From positions 55,081 to 119,080 of the forward strand of contig JAEWSP010000028.1 in NCBI GenBank assembly GCA_023459795.1: 64,000 nucleotides of DNA, written 5' to 3'. Position 1 is the first letter of the stretch. The number at the start of each line of letters is the position of its first letter. This DNA is from Bacillota bacterium. Its GTDB lineage: Bacteria > Bacillota_I > Bacilli_A > RFN20 > CAG-288. Position numbers and translations under genes: made by a program. The notes beneath the pieces are model-generated. The model ran no database searches. It was not told where the DNA came from and saw nothing but the letters and a program-made list of their open reading frames with translations. Below are positions 62,965-64,000 of the stretch, piece by piece.

Positions 62965-63040
62965 GGGGCTGTAGCTCAACTGGGAGAGCGCCTCCATGGC
63001 ATGGAGGAGGTCGCGAGTTCGATCCTCGTCAGCTCCACCA
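62965..63040 (+). tRNA. tRNA-Ala (anticodon GGC)
   Basis: A 76-base tRNA. Acceptor GGGGCTG/CAGCTCC, D arm GCTC/GAGC, anticodon arm CCTCC-ATGGCAT-GGAGG with GGC at 62998-63000, T arm with GTTCGATC, discriminator A and encoded CCA. It reads GCC/GCU. Confidence 0.96.
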
Positions 63041-63056
63041 ACTTTGATTCCAATAG

Positions 63057-63082
63057 AGCGGGTCCAAGACCCGCTTTTTTTA
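63057..63082 (+). terminator. terminator after tRNA-Ala
   Basis: Stem AGCGGGTC / GACCCGCT with loop CAA and TTTTTTT. Confidence 0.88.
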
Positions 63083-63268
63083 TATTTAAACGTAAAAGAC
63101 GGAACCATTTTCCTTTTTGTCTACCGAGAAAAATCCAATATTTGTTCTTTTTGCTATTGTTTTGTCTACCAAAGACAGGCGAACATGTACGCTATTTTCC
63201 TTTGCCTTCCTAACCTAGACTATCCTCGGGCAGGAAAAAAGGGCCTGCACTGGAAGAAACGATAATCT

Positions 63269-63754
63269 ATGTTTAAGAAATTCAGGACTGTCAGCCGGGA
63301 CGAGATGAAGCATGTTTCGAGAGGGATTTTCAGATACGAAAACAGAAAACCGGTTACTATGGTGAAAGGAGGGCACGGGGAGGACAACATCCGGTATCTG
63401 AAGAAGAACAGACTAGGATTCCAAATAAAGCGATTATGTAAAGGAAAAGCAAGGGGTGGGAATATCGATTGCCATGAACGAGTCTGGGAGGCTAAGAAAG
63501 ATAGGCATATGTGGTTCCCGAAATTCTGGAGTCGGCACAGAATTAAGAAGGCAGGCCTTTATGTAGCAAACCTTGAGAAAAATCAAAATGTCCCAGACCA
63601 TAAACCTATGCATGGAACCTACAAGGGAGTGGATGTGGTAGCATATAAAGGAAACGGAAGAATATGTGGAATATGCCCGAAATTCCATAAGTCTATTGAA
63701 GAGGAAGAAGCAATAGCAGAAGCTAAGGCTGGCAGTCATGTGAAACTACATTGA
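63269..63754 (+). CDS. bacterial EndoU-type nuclease domain protein
   Basis: A 161-residue protein matching the bacterial EndoU domain, an RNase fold best known at the C-terminus of polymorphic toxins. Visible are GGHGEDNIRYLKKN (His36), NIDCHERVW (His69), MWFPKFWSRHRIKKAGLYVANL (81-102) and HGTYKGVDVVAYKGNGRICGICP (115-137), in family order. The domain fills the whole protein: there is no signal peptide, PAAR, LXG or repeat region. It may be an orphan toxin cartridge or a stand-alone RNase. The ribosome site is weak (GGAAG about 13 bases upstream). A small gene with a good ribosome site follows by 30 bases and is cut by an IS. Confidence 0.75.
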   Translation: MFKKFRTVSRDEMKHVSRGIFRYENRKPVTMVKGGHGEDNIRYLKKNRLGFQIKRLCKGKARGGNIDCHERVWEAKKDRHMWFPKFWSRHRIKKAGLYVANLEKNQNVPDHKPMHGTYKGVDVVAYKGNGRICGICPKFHKSIEEEEAIAEAKAGSHVKLH

Positions 63755-63784
63755 TCGGCCTCAACCAGAAAGGAATAAAAGAAT

Positions 63785-63874
63785 ATGGAAAAAAGAAAAG
63801 GAGTAGACGTTTTCAAGGCCTTCGACGATTATTCCGATAGAGAATGCGATCTTTTGAATAACCCCAAATATGAA
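63785..63874 (+). pseudogene. 5' end of the gene after EndoU, interrupted by an insertion sequence
   Basis: AAAGGA precedes an ATG, and 30 codons follow (MEKRKGVDVFKAFDDYSDR and LLNNPKYE) before the IS end at 63875; the fused frame then stops at 63916. The position right after a toxin-like nuclease suggests an immunity gene, but too little is left to identify it. Confidence 0.55.
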
Positions 63875-64000
63875 TGTAGTGAACCCCAAATGTTGGACCG
63901 AGGAGTAGGCCAGTGATGAACGAAGGGCATGCCCTTCGTTCATCGGCCGCCCCGAAGCCACAGGAGGGGCTTTTTCGATGAAATACACGACGGATCAGAG
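63875..64000 (+). mobile_element. left end of an IS3-like insertion sequence (continues past the window)
   Basis: The end TGTAGTGAACCCCAAATG followed by TTGGACC resembles IS3/IS150-group termini (TGTACTGACCCC...TTGGAC). Inside are a perfect 30-base palindrome (63915-63944) and a terminator-like stem (GCCCC/GGGGC, TTTTT; 63949-63975). An ATG at 63978 then starts a frame MKYTTDQ, which suits an IS3 orfA. The transposase lies beyond the edge. Confidence 0.65.
63915..63944. repeat. perfect 30-base palindrome in the IS leader
   Basis: GATGAACGAAGGGCA is followed directly by its exact reverse complement. With the adjacent terminator-like stem it would block read-through into the transposase gene. 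Confidence 0.85.

Noticed and set aside
63090..63268. A LexA-like site (CGAACATGTACG) before the EndoU gene
   Set aside because: The Gram-positive LexA box needs four bases between GAAC and GTTC halves; here there are two and the right half is GTAC.

Overview
The window looks like chromosome from a Gram-positive, Firmicutes/Mollicutes-type bacterium of moderate GC (high 40s % by eye), most like an uncultured gut Erysipelotrichia/RF39-like lineage. Evidence: an hprK-lgt-trxB-whiA cluster, a str operon (rpsL-rpsG-fusA-tuf), glycolytic genes in a gap-pgk-tpiA run, a phosphoketolase, YfhO and S41 proteases, lipoprotein signal peptides, strong AAGGAGG-type ribosome sites, and TTGACA/TATAAT promoters with 17-bp spacers. 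TAG, TAA and TGA all act as ordinary stops. Species cannot be named from sequence alone.

Layout. 0-8 kb: a leftward operon (HD phosphohydrolase, alpha/beta hydrolase, DUF523, small unknown protein, dus running off the left edge), then a rightward S41 protease-uvrB-alpha/beta hydrolase block and a convergent ROK sugar kinase. 8-12.5 kb: a leftward lipoprotein and C39-like protease pair, enolase, and an overlapping NUDIX-Vsr pair. 12.5-19 kb: two tandem NCS2 nucleobase permeases, each behind a leader terminator, then a 610-residue membrane protein with LemA. 19-25 kb: a low-GC accessory stretch with a candidate small RNA, a LURP-one/membrane protein operon, a decayed insertion sequence, a TetR regulator divergent from a secreted protein-membrane protein-subtilase lipoprotein cassette, and two decayed gene pieces. 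25-28 kb: feoAB behind DtxR-like sites. 28-34 kb: a polysaccharide polymerase-like protein divergent from YfhO, then a PPi-type phosphofructokinase. 34-43 kb: uvrA, hprK-lgt-trxB-whiA and a TetR. 43-52 kb: gap-pgk-tpiA, a Bax inhibitor-1 protein, the str operon and tRNA-Ser(GCU). 52-58 kb: C69 dipeptidase, a GNAT-like/MutY fusion, phosphoketolase and uridine kinase. 58-62.6 kb: a two-gene McrBC-like operon whose ATPase carries a large polytopic membrane domain. 62.9-64 kb: tRNA-Ala(GGC), an orphan EndoU-type nuclease, and the next gene cut by an IS3-like element at the right edge.

How it fits together. Much of the window is fermentative sugar metabolism (ROK kinase, PPi-PFK, TIM, GAPDH, PGK, enolase, phosphoketolase, HPr kinase) plus translation and DNA repair (uvrA, uvrB, mutY, vsr). 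The unusual content is the membrane-bound McrB-like ATPase with its zinc-ribbon partner, the subtilase cassette, the EndoU gene with its disrupted neighbour, the GNAT-MutY fusion, a well-bounded small RNA, and several genes whose -10 box lies so close to the start codon that the mRNA should be leaderless.
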